Source: Methylibium sp. (GTDB lineage Bacteria; Pseudomonadota; Gammaproteobacteria; Burkholderiales; Burkholderiaceae_C). From it: a stretch of 64,000 nt of DNA. Below the pieces are notes generated by a model. That model had not been told where the DNA came from and searched no databases. It worked only from the letters and a program-made list of their open reading frames with translations. The position numbers and the translations under genes were made by a program. Position 1 is the first letter of the stretch, and each line of letters begins with the position of its first letter. Location of the stretch: the NCBI GenBank assembly GCA_013824165.1, contig PNNH01000015.1, forward strand, positions 1 to 64,000, given 5' to 3'. Positions 54,588 to 63,421 of the stretch are shown piece after piece.

Positions 54588-55406
54588 TCAAGCGCCACCC
54601 AGCGCCGCAAGCTGTTGCTTCAGCGACTCGTTCTCGGCGCTCAGCTCGGCTACCCGACGGCGCAGCTTCAGCAGCTCGTCTTCGGCCTCCAGAGCGGGCG
54701 GCAAGGCCTCGGCGGCGGCTTCATCCTTCGGCGGCCGCTTCTTGGCCTCGCGCACCCGCTTGGCGGCCTGCTTCAGCTCATCCTTACCGGCGCTGGCGGC
54801 GGCGACCTGTTCTTCCACAGGCAGGCTGGCCACCGCGGCTGCGGCGTTGATCGAGATCTCGCCGGCCTTCACCGCGGCCACCACCTCGGGCGCGGCCTGC
54901 TTCTGTATCTTCTCAATCATCACCACCTGGCTGCTGGACAGGCGGGCGGCGCGGGCGATCGCTTCGCGGCTGTTCAGCGCCTCAGGCACGCTGTAGCTGA
55001 CGGCAGCCGCGCCGGGCTCACTGTCGGTGGATGCCGCGTCGGGCAGTGGCGCTTCCTGGATCGCCTGGGCGCGTTTGGCCGCGACGATTTCCTTTTTGCG
55101 CAGTGCCAGCACGCCGCGCTGGAAATCGGACACACTGCGGCGGCCCAGGTGCTGGTCGATCATCCACAGATGCACGTCGTCCATGCTCTTGAAGCGCGGG
55201 TTCTGCACCGTCTGGAAGGGCAGGCCGTGCTTGCTGCAGATGCCAAAACGGTTGTGCCCGTCCACCAGCACATCGCCCCACAGCACCAGCGCATCGCGGC
55301 AGCCCTCGGCCAGGATGCTGCGCTCCAGCGCCTCATGCTCTTCGGGCGTCAGCGGGTCGATATAGGCCTTGAGTTCTTCGTTGATGACGATGCTGTCGTG
55401 GTTCAT
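54588..55406 (-). CDS. Orphan ParB-like nuclease-domain protein with C-terminal coiled coil
   Basis: A 272-residue protein. A ParB/sulfiredoxin-fold N-domain (about 10-110; VINEELKAYIDPLTPEEHEALERSILAEGCRDALVLWGDVLVDGHNRF) contains the LVDGHNR motif in place of the canonical GERR. A helical segment with an HTH-like stretch follows (REAIARAARLSSSQVVMIEKIQ), then a Lys-rich linker and a leucine-zipper-like end (LLKLRRRVAELSAENESLKQQLAALG). No parA, parS cluster or plasmid genes are near. Similar proteins are annotated as plasmid replication/partition-related. Role unknown. Confidence 0.82.
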   Translation of the reverse strand: MNHDSIVINEELKAYIDPLTPEEHEALERSILAEGCRDALVLWGDVLVDGHNRFGICSKHGLPFQTVQNPRFKSMDDVHLWMIDQHLGRRSVSDFQRGVLALRKKEIVAAKRAQAIQEAPLPDAASTDSEPGAAAVSYSVPEALNSREAIARAARLSSSQVVMIEKIQKQAAPEVVAAVKAGEISINAAAAVASLPVEEQVAAASAGKDELKQAAKRVREAKKRPPKDEAAAEALPPALEAEDELLKLRRRVAELSAENESLKQQLAALGGA

Positions 55407-55444
55407 GAACGCGCCGGGAATGGAAACGAAACAGAAATGGAAAA

Positions 55445-55463
55445 GGGCGCCTGTGCGGCGCCC
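55445..55463 (-). terminator. Intrinsic terminator of the RND-rhodanese operon
   Basis: Stem GGGCGCC (55445-55451)/GGCGCCC (55457-55463) with a 5-nt loop, preceded on the plus strand by AAAA. On the minus strand it is followed by TTTTCCATTT. It lies 40 nt past the stop of the TehA/SLAC1-type gene and before the ParB-like gene. Confidence 0.75.
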
Positions 55464-55502
55464 TGATCGCAGATTCTAGTTGGCTGGCCGCGGCTGGCGG
55501 GC

Positions 55503-56561
55503 TCAGGCCGGCGGTTCGGCCACCGGCTGGATCGCTGCCACCGGCTCGGGCGCCAGCAGGCTGCCGTCGCGCAGGCCGCGCAGCGTGGCCATCAGCAAGC
55601 CGGTGATCACCAGTGTGGTGGTGGCCAGCAGCAGCACGGCCAGCATCTGCATCAGCCCGCCGCCCTGGCCGCTGCCGAGCTGGCGCAGCTCGGCCAGGCG
55701 CAGCGTCAGCGCGGCGAAGGCCGCCAGCGGAAAGCTCAAGGCCCAGTGCGGCACCGCGAAGGGCAGCTTGGCGATGCGTGGCAGCAGCGTGGCCACCCAT
55801 AGCAGCGTGAACAGCGCGATGCCCCAGAACAGCCAGGCCAGCAGCGCGGGCGCGCCCAGTTGCAGCGCGGCCAGGCCGATCACGGCCGGCGGCGCGATCA
55901 GGATGAAGGCCGCCGGCAGCAGGCGCTCGGGCCACAGGCCGCTCACAGCGATGCGCACCATCAGCAGCGCCAGCACCAGCGGCCAGAACAGCAGGCCGAT
56001 GCCGAACTGCGCGGCCGCGAACTCGGCAAAGCCCAGCGGCACACCGGCCAGCGGCGTCAGCACATTGCCGACGATGGGAATGAACAGCGCCGGCGTCACC
56101 ACTGGCCAGCTCAGCCCACCCTGGCCTGCGGCGGCGGGGCGCCACCAGCGCGCCAGCACCCAGACCGTGACGCCCAGTTGTGCCATTGAGCCCAGCCACC
56201 ACAGCGCGGCCAGACCAGGCACCTGCGGCCCGTGCAGAGCCACCGCCACCGTGACCAGCAGCAGCAGCGAAATCGGGATCGCCGCCACGAAGGCATGGCG
56301 CACCGGATGGCGCAGATCCTCGGCCCAGGCTTCGGGGTGGCGCTTTAGGCGCAGCAGCGAGGCCAGCGCCAGCAGCACGAAGGCCAGCGAGGCCAGGGCT
56401 GCGACGCCCAGTGCGATCTGGCCGGCTAGCGCGCCCATGGCGGGCACGGCACGGTGCCAGGCCAGCGACAGGCCGCACAAGCCCATCACCAGCGCGAACC
56501 AGCCTGGCATCAGGAAACTCAGCGCCGGCTTGCGGCCGCTGCTCTTGGCAATGCCGTCCAT
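55503..56561 (-). CDS. SLAC1/TehA-family (TDT) anion channel/transporter
   Basis: A 352-residue inner-membrane protein with about ten helices. It opens KPALSFLMPGWFALVMGLCGLSLAWHRAVP, the TDT-family start, and has GNVLTPLAGVPLGFAEFAAAQFGIGLLFW in the middle, matching the pore-lining repeats of TehA/SLAC1. The family includes TehA, malate exporter Mae1 and the yeast sulfite exporter SSU1. It is the last gene of the RND-DUF2892-TolC-rhodanese operon, so export of a sulfur oxyanion such as sulfite is attractive, but unproven. Confidence 0.86.
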   Translation of the reverse strand: MDGIAKSSGRKPALSFLMPGWFALVMGLCGLSLAWHRAVPAMGALAGQIALGVAALASLAFVLLALASLLRLKRHPEAWAEDLRHPVRHAFVAAIPISLLLLVTVAVALHGPQVPGLAALWWLGSMAQLGVTVWVLARWWRPAAAGQGGLSWPVVTPALFIPIVGNVLTPLAGVPLGFAEFAAAQFGIGLLFWPLVLALLMVRIAVSGLWPERLLPAAFILIAPPAVIGLAALQLGAPALLAWLFWGIALFTLLWVATLLPRIAKLPFAVPHWALSFPLAAFAALTLRLAELRQLGSGQGGGLMQMLAVLLLATTTLVITGLLMATLRGLRDGSLLAPEPVAAIQPVAEPPA

Positions 56562-56581
56562 GGCCTGCGCTCCTTCGCGGC

Positions 56582-56866
56582 TCAGCCGCGCACGACGGCG
56601 CAGCCCAGACGCATCGCCACCTGGCCGGCGCCGCCGCCGTTCTCCACCTGGCTGTAGCCCAGGCTTTGCAGCAGGCGCATCGCCATGTCAGAGCGCACGC
56701 CGGAGGCGCAGAACAGCAGCAGCGGCTGCTGCTTGTCCGGCGCGACCTGGCCGATCAGCGTGGCGATGTCGGAAAGCGGCAGGCAGATCGAGCCTTCCAG
56801 ATGCGCAGCGGCGTACTCGCCTTGAGAGCGGACGTCGATCAGCAGAGGTGCGGCAGCGGTAGTCAT
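56582..56866 (-). CDS. Cytosolic single-domain rhodanese
   Basis: A 94-residue rhodanese domain without a signal peptide: PLLIDVRSQGEYAAAHLEGSICLPLSDI, then the active-site loop LLFCASGVRSDMA with Cys53 and the six-residue CASGVRS loop typical of sulfurtransferases. Sequence style and context match the rhodanese half of YgaP, whose membrane half (DUF2892) is encoded separately two genes upstream. The start at 56866 lies 41 nt from the upstream TolC-type gene. Confidence 0.9.
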   Translation of the reverse strand: MTTAAAPLLIDVRSQGEYAAAHLEGSICLPLSDIATLIGQVAPDKQQPLLLFCASGVRSDMAMRLLQSLGYSQVENGGGAGQVAMRLGCAVVRG

Positions 56867-56907
56867 GAGCGTTCTTGGGCAGTTCGAGGCAGTTTGCGGA
56901 TGACGGC

Positions 56908-58269
56908 TCAACGGGGCGCCGAGGCTTGGGTCAGCAGGGATTCGTCCAGTTTGCCGGCCAGCATGGCCAAGCGCAGCTGTTCCATCACCAGGGCGACACG
57001 GGCCTGGGCCAGGCCCAGACGCGCCTGCGTGCGCTCATTGTCGGCGTTGAGCTGGTCCAGAAGGGTCCGGTCGCCTACGCTGCGGCCCAGTTCGGTGGCG
57101 TCGGCGCGCAGCCCGCTGGCTTTCAGCGCGGCTTCCAGCGCCAGCAGGCGTTGCTGGCCGACTTGAAGATTCAGCCAGCTGCTGCGCACCGTCTGTTCAA
57201 GCTGCTGCTGCGCCAGTGCCAGCTCGGCCTGCGCCTGCTCTAGCCGCTGCAGGGCTTCGCGCTCGCGGGCGCTGCGCATGCCGCCGGTGTAGAGCGGCAC
57301 ATTCAGCTGCAGGCCGATCATGCGCTGGCTGCCGGTCTGGGCTGCGCCGGCCGAGAAGGCGCCGCTGCCGCTGAGGTGCTCACGGCCGGCCTGGGCCACC
57401 AGGTCCAGCCGTGGTGCAGCGCGCAGGCCATGCTTGGACGCTTCCTGGCGCGCCATCTCTACGCCCAGGCGCCGCATCTGCAGCTCGGGGCTCTGGCTGG
57501 CGGCTTCGCCTTGCCAGGCTTCGAGCGGCAGCGTGACGGGCGCGAGGCCAGCGGCCGGCAGGCGAACGGCCAACTGGGCCTCGGGCAGGCCGGTGCTGTC
57601 GGCCAGCACGCGGCGCTTGAGCATGAGCTCGGTCTGAGCCATCAGCACTTCGGCGCGCAAGCCGGCCAGCCGGGCCTGGGCTTCATGGCTGTCCAGAATC
57701 GGCGCGGCGCCGAGCTTGAAACGGTCTTGCGCCTCGGTGGCGGCGCGCTCGACGCTGCCCAGCTGCTGCTCCAGCGCGCGCATGCGCTCGGTCGCCAGCG
57801 CCAGCTCGAAGTAGCGCTGCGCGGTCTGCAGCATCAGGCCTTGCTGCGCGGCGCGCCAGGCCTGATCGGCCAGGTCGGCCGCCACCCCCAGCTGCTGCGC
57901 TTGCGCACGGCGCTCGGGGTTGTACAGCGGCTGGCTGGCCTGCAAGGCCCAGCGGCTGCTGGTGCCGGTGGTGACCGAGGTGTTGAAGTCGGCCCCGCTG
58001 ATAGTGCCCAGGGCGGGCGCGCTGAACTGCGCGCCGCGGGTCTGGCTCTCCTGCGTGGCTTGGCCGACGCCGGCCTGCAGCATCAGGCTGGGCCGCCACA
58101 GCGCCTGGGCCTGCTCGCGCTTGGGCTCGGCGCCGAGCTGGGCCGCGCGGGCCACAGCCAGCGCGCGGTCCTGCGTCTGTGCGGCCTGCCAGGCCTGGAC
58201 GAGATCGAAGGCCTGGGCCGAGGGCAGGGCCGCCAGCGTGGCCAGGGCGAGTAGCGTCTTGCGCAGCAT
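56908..58269 (-). CDS. TolC-family outer-membrane efflux channel protein
   Basis: A 453-residue protein with a signal peptide (ends PSAQA-F) and two OEP repeats: FDLVQAWQAAQTQDRALAVARAAQLGAEPKREQAQALWRPSLMLQAGVGQ in the first half and SPELQMRRLGVEMARQEASKHGLRAAPRLDLVAQAGRE in the second, with long helical, Ala/Gln/Leu-rich segments. It should be the outer-membrane duct for the RND pump encoded upstream. The start at 58269 gives a normal signal peptide. Confidence 0.92.
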   Translation of the reverse strand: MLRKTLLALATLAALPSAQAFDLVQAWQAAQTQDRALAVARAAQLGAEPKREQAQALWRPSLMLQAGVGQATQESQTRGAQFSAPALGTISGADFNTSVTTGTSSRWALQASQPLYNPERRAQAQQLGVAADLADQAWRAAQQGLMLQTAQRYFELALATERMRALEQQLGSVERAATEAQDRFKLGAAPILDSHEAQARLAGLRAEVLMAQTELMLKRRVLADSTGLPEAQLAVRLPAAGLAPVTLPLEAWQGEAASQSPELQMRRLGVEMARQEASKHGLRAAPRLDLVAQAGREHLSGSGAFSAGAAQTGSQRMIGLQLNVPLYTGGMRSAREREALQRLEQAQAELALAQQQLEQTVRSSWLNLQVGQQRLLALEAALKASGLRADATELGRSVGDRTLLDQLNADNERTQARLGLAQARVALVMEQLRLAMLAGKLDESLLTQASAPR

Positions 58270-58298
58270 GGTGGTCAAGCGATTGCGGGTGGTGAGTC

Positions 58299-58508
58299 TC
58301 AGGCGCCGGGCTGGATGCCCAGCTTGCGCAGGATGGTTTCCATCAGGCACCACTTGGTGAGGCCGCTTTGCAGCAGATTGACGCCGACGAAGGCGGTGAA
58401 TGCCAGCCACCATTGCGAGACGAAGAGGGGGCTGCCCGGGATGCCCAGGGCCAGCGACAGCAGGATGAAAGCGCCGGCGACAACGCGCACGATTTGCCAG
58501 GTGGTCAT
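58299..58508 (-). CDS. DUF2892 inner-membrane protein (YgaP membrane-domain-like)
   Basis: A 69-residue protein with two membrane helices (IVRVVAGAFILLSLALGIPG; QWWLAFTAFVGVNLLQSGLTKWCL) ending with METILRKLGIQPG, the DUF2892 pattern. In E. coli YgaP this domain is fused to a rhodanese; here the two are separate genes flanking the TolC-type gene. The Cys in TKWCLMETIL is conserved in the family. The ATG at 58508 follows AGGAG; a TTG nine bases upstream is a weaker alternative. Confidence 0.9.
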   Translation of the reverse strand: MTTWQIVRVVAGAFILLSLALGIPGSPLFVSQWWLAFTAFVGVNLLQSGLTKWCLMETILRKLGIQPGA

Positions 58509-58513
58509 GATGA

Positions 58514-61500
58514 TCAAGCTCCTTGTTGAGTTAGGACGGGGCTGGCTTCAGCCGCAGGCGCGTAACGCTTGCGGTAGGCCATGAAGTAGAGAACCGGGAT
58601 GACGACCAGGGTCAGCAGCGTGGACACGGCGATGCCGAAGATCAGCGAGATCGCCAGGCCGTTGAAGATCGGGTCGTCGAGGATGAAGAAGGCGCCCAGC
58701 ATCGCGGCCAGGCCGGTCAGCAGGATGGGCTGGGCACGCGTGACGGCCGAGTTGACGATCGCCTCCTTGAAGTCCATGCCCTCGCTGACCTGCAGGTTGA
58801 TGAAGTCCACCAGCAGGATGGAGTTGCGCACGATGATGCCGGCGAGCGCGATCATGCCGATCATGCTGGTGGCGGTGTACTGCGCGCCCAGCAGCGCATG
58901 GCCCGGCATCACGCCGACGATGGTCAGTGGGATCGGTGCCATGATGATCAGCGGCGTCAGATACGAGCCGAACTGCGCCACCACCAGCAGGTAGATCAGC
59001 ACCAGGCCGACCGCGTAGGCGGCACCCATGTCACGGAAGGTCTCGTAGGTGACCTGCCACTCGCCGTCCCACTTGATGGCGTAGTCGCGCAGCGCATCGG
59101 TCGGCTGGCTGATGAAGGCTTCCTGCAGCGTGCCGCCACCGGGCGTGGCGATCTTGGCAATCTCGCCGCGCATCGAGAACATGCCGTAGAGCGGGCTGTC
59201 CAGCTTGCCGGCCATGTCGGCCACAACGTAGTTCACCGGCAGCAGGTCTTTGTGGAACACCGGCTGCTCGCGCTCGGTATCGCTGATGCTGACCAGTTCG
59301 CGGATCGGCACTAGCTTGCCTTGCGCGCTGCGCACGGTCAGCGCCAGCAGCGCGTCCAGATCGCCATGCAGCTCGGGCGGCAGCTGCAGTGTGGCGGCAG
59401 CCGGGTACTTGCTCTGGTCGTGCAGATAGGCAGTGGCCTCGCCGGCCAGGCCGGCGCGCAGCGTGGTGACGATCGCCTGCTGCGGCACGCCCAGCATGGC
59501 GGCCTTGCTGCGGTCGACGATCAGAAGCTTCTTGGGCGCGGCGACGATGCTGGAGTCATCGGTGTCGACGATGCCCTCCTGCGCCTCGAACACCTTGCGC
59601 ACCGCCAGCGCCACCTGGCGCCGGCCCTCGGCCTCGGGGCCGTAGATCTCGGCCACGATGGGTGAGAGCACCGGCGGGCCTGGCGGTACTTCCACCACCT
59701 TCACATTGGCGCCATGGCGCCGGCCGATCTCCTGCAGCGCCGGGCGCACGCGGGTGGCGATGGCATGGCTCTGCGCCTTGCGGTGGGTCTTGTCCACCAG
59801 ATTGACCTGGATGTCGCCCACCTCGCCGCCGGCGCGCAGGTAGTACTGGCGCACCAGGCCGTTGAAGTTGATCGGCGCAGCGGTGCCGGCATAGGCCTGG
59901 TAGTCCTTCACCTCGGGCACGCCAGACAGATGCGCGCCCAGCTCACGCAGCACGGCGGCAGTGCGCTCTACGGGCGTGCCGGCGGGCATGTCGACGATGA
60001 CCTGGAACTCCGACTTGTTGTCGAAGGGCAGCATCTTCAGCAGCACCAGACCGGTGGCCGGCAGGGCCAGCGAGAAGGCGATCAGCACCATCACGCCCAA
60101 GCCCAGCAGGCCGCGGTTGCGGCCGCCGCGCTTGTCGTCCAGCAGCGGGCCGAACACGCGCTGCGCCAGCGGCGCCAGCTTGGCAGCCAGGCCATGCGGC
60201 TTGGCATTGTGGTCGGCGGGCAGGGCCTTCATCCACAAGCGGGCCAGCCAGGGTGTCACGACGAAGGCGATGATCAGCGACAGCAGCATGCCCATCGAGG
60301 CATTGATGGGGATCGGGCTCATATAGGGGCCCATCAGGCCCGACACGAAGGCCATCGGCAGCAGCGCCGCGATCACGGTGAAGGTGGCCAGGATGGTGGG
60401 GCCGCCGACCTCGTCCACCGCGCCGGGAATCAGCTGTGCCAGCGTCTTGCCCGGGTGCAGGGCCTGGTGGCGGTGGATGTTCTCCACCACCACGATGGCG
60501 TCATCCACCAGGATGCCGATCGAGAAGATCAATGCGAACAGCGAGACGCGGTTGAGCGTGAAGCCCCAGGCCCAGGAGGCGAACAGCGTCACCGTCAGCG
60601 TCAGGATCACCGCGGTGCCGACGATGGCGGCCTCGCGACGGCCCAGCGCGATGAAGACCAGGGCCACCACCGAGGCGGTGGCGAACAGCAGCTTCTGGAT
60701 CAGCTTCTTGGCCTTGTCGTCGGCGGTGGCGCCGTAGTTGCGCGTCTCCACCACCTGGACATCGGCCGGGATCACGCTGTTGCGCAGCTGCGCCACGCGC
60801 TGCGTCAGCGCATTGGCCACATCGATGGCGTTCTCGCCGGGCTTCTTGGTGATGGCGATGGTGACGGCCGGGAACTCGCCCGCCGTCTGTCCGTCGCGGG
60901 CCGAAACGCCATGCCAGACATAGCGCTGGGCGGGCAGGGCGCCATCGCGCACCTGGGCCACGTCACGCAGGAAGATCGGCCTGCCGGCGCGCACGCCCAC
61001 CACCAGTTCGGCCACTTCGTCTGCGTCGCGCAGGAAGGGGCCGGCTTCGATCTCGACGGCCTTGTTGCCGACCAGAAGCTCGCCCACCGGCAGGCCCAGA
61101 TTGGCCGCACCCAGGGTCTGGCGCAGATCGCTCACGGTGACGCCGACGGCAGCCATGCGGTTGGGGTCGAGCTCGACCATCACCGCGCGGCCCGGGCCGC
61201 CGATGCTGTAGACCTCTCGGGTGCCGGGCACGCGCTTGAGCTCGGCCTCGATGCTGTGCGCCACACGCTCGATCTCGTAGGCGCCGGTCTCGGCGGTCTG
61301 GCCGTGCAGAGTCAGGCTGACGATGGGCACATCGTCAATGCCCTTCGGCTTGATGATGGGCTCCAGCACGCCCAGATTGCGGGGCAGCCAGTCGCTGTTG
61401 GTGCGGATGGTGTCGTGCAGGCGCACCAGGGCCTCGGTGCGGGGCACGCCGACCTTGTACTGCACGGTGATCACCGCGATGCCGGGCCGGGTGACCGACA

Positions 61501-61786
61501 TCACATGCTCGACGCCTGTGATCTGTGACAGCACCTGTTCGGCCGGCGTGGTGACCATCGTTTCCACGTCCTTGACGCTGGCGCCCGGGAAGGGGATCAG
61601 CACATTGGCCATGGTCACATTGATCTGCGGCTCTTCCTCGCGCGGCGTCACCATTACCGCGAAGATGCCCAGCAGCAGCGCCACCAGGGCCAGCAGCGGC
61701 GTGATCTGCGCGCTCTGGAAGAAGGCGGCGATGCGGCCGGAGATGCCCATGGCCGGCGCTTCGGTCTTGATCGGGTCTTGGCTCAT
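58514..61786 (-). CDS. RND-family efflux pump inner-membrane subunit
   Basis: A 1,090-residue AcrB/MdtB-like pump with 12 helices and two large periplasmic loops. Proton-relay residues are visible in helix 4 (IFSIGILVDDAIVVVENI, Asp-Asp), and the later segment GIIVRNSILLVDFINLQVSEGM fits the HAE1/multidrug type rather than the metal-exporting HME type. Start MSQDPIKTEAPAMGISGRIAAFFQ. It lies 8 nt after the adaptor gene and 5 nt before DUF2892. The substrate is unknown; the sulfur-related neighbours suggest something other than a classical drug. Confidence 0.93.
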   Translation of the reverse strand: MSQDPIKTEAPAMGISGRIAAFFQSAQITPLLALVALLLGIFAVMVTPREEEPQINVTMANVLIPFPGASVKDVETMVTTPAEQVLSQITGVEHVMSVTRPGIAVITVQYKVGVPRTEALVRLHDTIRTNSDWLPRNLGVLEPIIKPKGIDDVPIVSLTLHGQTAETGAYEIERVAHSIEAELKRVPGTREVYSIGGPGRAVMVELDPNRMAAVGVTVSDLRQTLGAANLGLPVGELLVGNKAVEIEAGPFLRDADEVAELVVGVRAGRPIFLRDVAQVRDGALPAQRYVWHGVSARDGQTAGEFPAVTIAITKKPGENAIDVANALTQRVAQLRNSVIPADVQVVETRNYGATADDKAKKLIQKLLFATASVVALVFIALGRREAAIVGTAVILTLTVTLFASWAWGFTLNRVSLFALIFSIGILVDDAIVVVENIHRHQALHPGKTLAQLIPGAVDEVGGPTILATFTVIAALLPMAFVSGLMGPYMSPIPINASMGMLLSLIIAFVVTPWLARLWMKALPADHNAKPHGLAAKLAPLAQRVFGPLLDDKRGGRNRGLLGLGVMVLIAFSLALPATGLVLLKMLPFDNKSEFQVIVDMPAGTPVERTAAVLRELGAHLSGVPEVKDYQAYAGTAAPINFNGLVRQYYLRAGGEVGDIQVNLVDKTHRKAQSHAIATRVRPALQEIGRRHGANVKVVEVPPGPPVLSPIVAEIYGPEAEGRRQVALAVRKVFEAQEGIVDTDDSSIVAAPKKLLIVDRSKAAMLGVPQQAIVTTLRAGLAGEATAYLHDQSKYPAAATLQLPPELHGDLDALLALTVRSAQGKLVPIRELVSISDTEREQPVFHKDLLPVNYVVADMAGKLDSPLYGMFSMRGEIAKIATPGGGTLQEAFISQPTDALRDYAIKWDGEWQVTYETFRDMGAAYAVGLVLIYLLVVAQFGSYLTPLIIMAPIPLTIVGVMPGHALLGAQYTATSMIGMIALAGIIVRNSILLVDFINLQVSEGMDFKEAIVNSAVTRAQPILLTGLAAMLGAFFILDDPIFNGLAISLIFGIAVSTLLTLVVIPVLYFMAYRKRYAPAAEASPVLTQQGA

Positions 61787-61794
61787 GGCGGTCC

Positions 61795-62838
61795 TCAGCG
61801 CTGGCGGGCGGCGGCTTGGGGGTCCAGGGCGATCTTCTCGCCGGCAGACAGGCCGCTCAGGATCTCGACCGAGTCGCCTTCTGCGCGGCCGGTGCGCACC
61901 TGGCGCAGCAGCGGCTGGCCCTTGGCATCAATCACATAGACCGCGCTCAGCTCGGCGCGGCGCAGTACCGCCTTGGCTGGCACCATCAGGCGCTGGCCGG
62001 CCGCGCCGTCGCGGCCTGCAGCGGCGGGCAACCACAGCCGTGCGAACAAGCCGGGTGCGGCGCCGGCAAAGCCGGCCGGCAGCTCGGCGCGGATCTGCGC
62101 CGTGTGGGTCGCGGCATCGACCGTGGGCAGCAGCTGCACGCGGCTGGCTTGCGGCCAGCGCTGGGCTTCCGGCAGGCCGGGCAGCTCGATCCGGACAGCG
62201 GGCTTGACGCCCAGCATGCCGGTGACGCTCTGCGGCACGGCCGCGCTGACCCGCAGCTGGCTGGGGTCATAGATGGTCAGCAAGGGGCGGCCGGGCATCG
62301 CCATATCGCCCAGCGAAACCGGCACTTCGGCCACCACGCCGGCATAGGGTGCGCGCACCAGATGGAAGCCGCTTTGCGTGCGCGCGGCGCCGGCCTGGGC
62401 CAGCTGAGCCGCAGCCTGGGCCTGCGTGGCCTTGAACTGCGATTCGGCCCGCTCCAGCGCTGCCTGGCTGATGTATTGCTTGCTGAAAAGCTGCTTCTGG
62501 CGCTCGTACTCCTTGGCGGCCGCATCCAGCTGGGCGCGGGCCGCAGCCACCTGGGCGTCGCTGGCGGCGGCATTCTGCTCGGCGGCGCGGGCGTCTAGGC
62601 GCATCAGCAACTGGCCGGCCTTGACCTGATCGCCCGCCTTGACGTCGATCTGCACTACCGCGCCGGGCACCTGGGCGGCGATCACCGTCTGGCGTACCGC
62701 TTCGACCACAGCGTCGAAGCCGGCACTTTGCTGCGTGGACGCGGCCTGCACGGTGACCGTGCCGAGTGCGGCGGCCTGGGCGCCGCCGAAGGCACAGGCC
62801 AGGGCCAGGCTCAGGCTGAGAAGGGTGTTCTTGCGCAT
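61795..62838 (-). CDS. RND efflux periplasmic adaptor (membrane fusion protein)
   Basis: A 347-residue adaptor. The signal peptide ends GGAQA-A. The lipoyl half-motifs are VPGAVVQIDVKAGDQVKAGQLLMRLD and LVRAPYAGVVAEVPVSLGDMAMPGRPLL, joined by an alpha-hairpin (about 85-150) rich in Ala/Gln. The beta-barrel and proximal domains follow, ending DSVEILSGLSAGEKIALDP. It links the RND pump to the TolC-type channel. It is the first gene of the operon, divergent from arsR. The start at 62838 is chosen for the signal peptide. Confidence 0.93.
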   Translation of the reverse strand: MRKNTLLSLSLALACAFGGAQAAALGTVTVQAASTQQSAGFDAVVEAVRQTVIAAQVPGAVVQIDVKAGDQVKAGQLLMRLDARAAEQNAAASDAQVAAARAQLDAAAKEYERQKQLFSKQYISQAALERAESQFKATQAQAAAQLAQAGAARTQSGFHLVRAPYAGVVAEVPVSLGDMAMPGRPLLTIYDPSQLRVSAAVPQSVTGMLGVKPAVRIELPGLPEAQRWPQASRVQLLPTVDAATHTAQIRAELPAGFAGAAPGLFARLWLPAAAGRDGAAGQRLMVPAKAVLRRAELSAVYVIDAKGQPLLRQVRTGRAEGDSVEILSGLSAGEKIALDPQAAARQR

Positions 62839-62944
62839 AAGGACTCTCTTGGAGACTTTCGCTGGTGCCGGCCACGAGATCGGGCGAAATCGGGCTGGCG
62901 GTTTCAAGTTCAATGCTTTATTATTTGAGCATGTAGTTAAATAG

Positions 62945-62960
62945 TCAAGTAGCTGCTTGA
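62945..62960. promoter_or_regulatory. Candidate ArsR operator between the RND operon and arsR
   Basis: Near-palindrome TCAAGTAGCTGCTTGA (one mismatched pair) in an AT-rich divergent region, with TTGATCAA overlapping its right end and TATTT/AAATA arms just to the left. ArsR/SmtB repressors bind imperfect 12-2-12 style palindromes in such places. Inferred from position and symmetry. Confidence 0.5.
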
Positions 62961-62995
62961 TCAATCAGCACAAAGCTTGTGAGGGCATAGCGATA

Positions 62996-63394
62996 ATGAA
63001 GTCCGATCCCGTCCCCGCATGCACGCGCATGAATCATCTTCCTCCCGAGGCGCTTGAGCGCGTCGCCGCCTACTTTCAGGCCCTGTCTGAGCCGACCCGG
63101 TTGCAGATCCTCAATCTGCTGCGCGAGCGCGAGCTCAATGTCGGCGAGTTGGCGGAGTTGTGCGGTTTTACCGCGGCCAACGTCTCGCGTCACCTGACGC
63201 TGCTGACGCGTCACGGCCTGGTGGCGCGGGAAAGCCGCGGCACGGCGGCCTATTACCGCATCGCCGATCCGTCGATCTACGAGTTGTGCGATCTGGTGTG
63301 CGGCAATGTGGCGCGCCAGTTCGAGAGCACGGCGCGCATGCAGGCGGCCTTTGCGCCGTCAGCGCCCGTCAAGGCGCGCAAGCGCGCGGCCTGA
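62996..63394 (+). CDS. ArsR/SmtB-family regulator
   Basis: A 132-residue winged-helix regulator: FQALSEPTRLQILNLLRERELNVGELAELCGFTAANVSRHLTLLTRHGLVARESRGTAAYYRI. Cysteines are at 9, 56, 98 and 102. Cys56 lies in the recognition region and the Cys98-x3-Cys102 pair (ELCDLVCGN) in the last helix, so metal, metalloid or thiol/persulfide sensing is possible. The spacing does not match the classical ArsR ELCVCDL or the BigR C42/C108 pair. It diverges from the RND-rhodanese operon and probably represses it. Confidence 0.9.
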   Translation: MKSDPVPACTRMNHLPPEALERVAAYFQALSEPTRLQILNLLRERELNVGELAELCGFTAANVSRHLTLLTRHGLVARESRGTAAYYRIADPSIYELCDLVCGNVARQFESTARMQAAFAPSAPVKARKRAA

Positions 63395-63421
63395 GCCCAG
63401 GCCGGCCCCGCTTGATCCGCT

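Noticed and set aside
59714-61528. 604-codon plus-strand open frame opposite the RND pump
   Set aside because: Antisense shadow of a well-conserved RND gene; composition is His/Gln-rich and there is no recognisable domain.
62996-63394. Classical arsenic-sensing ArsR
   Set aside because: No arsenic genes are nearby and the cysteine pattern (56, 98, 102) lacks the ELCVCDL motif.
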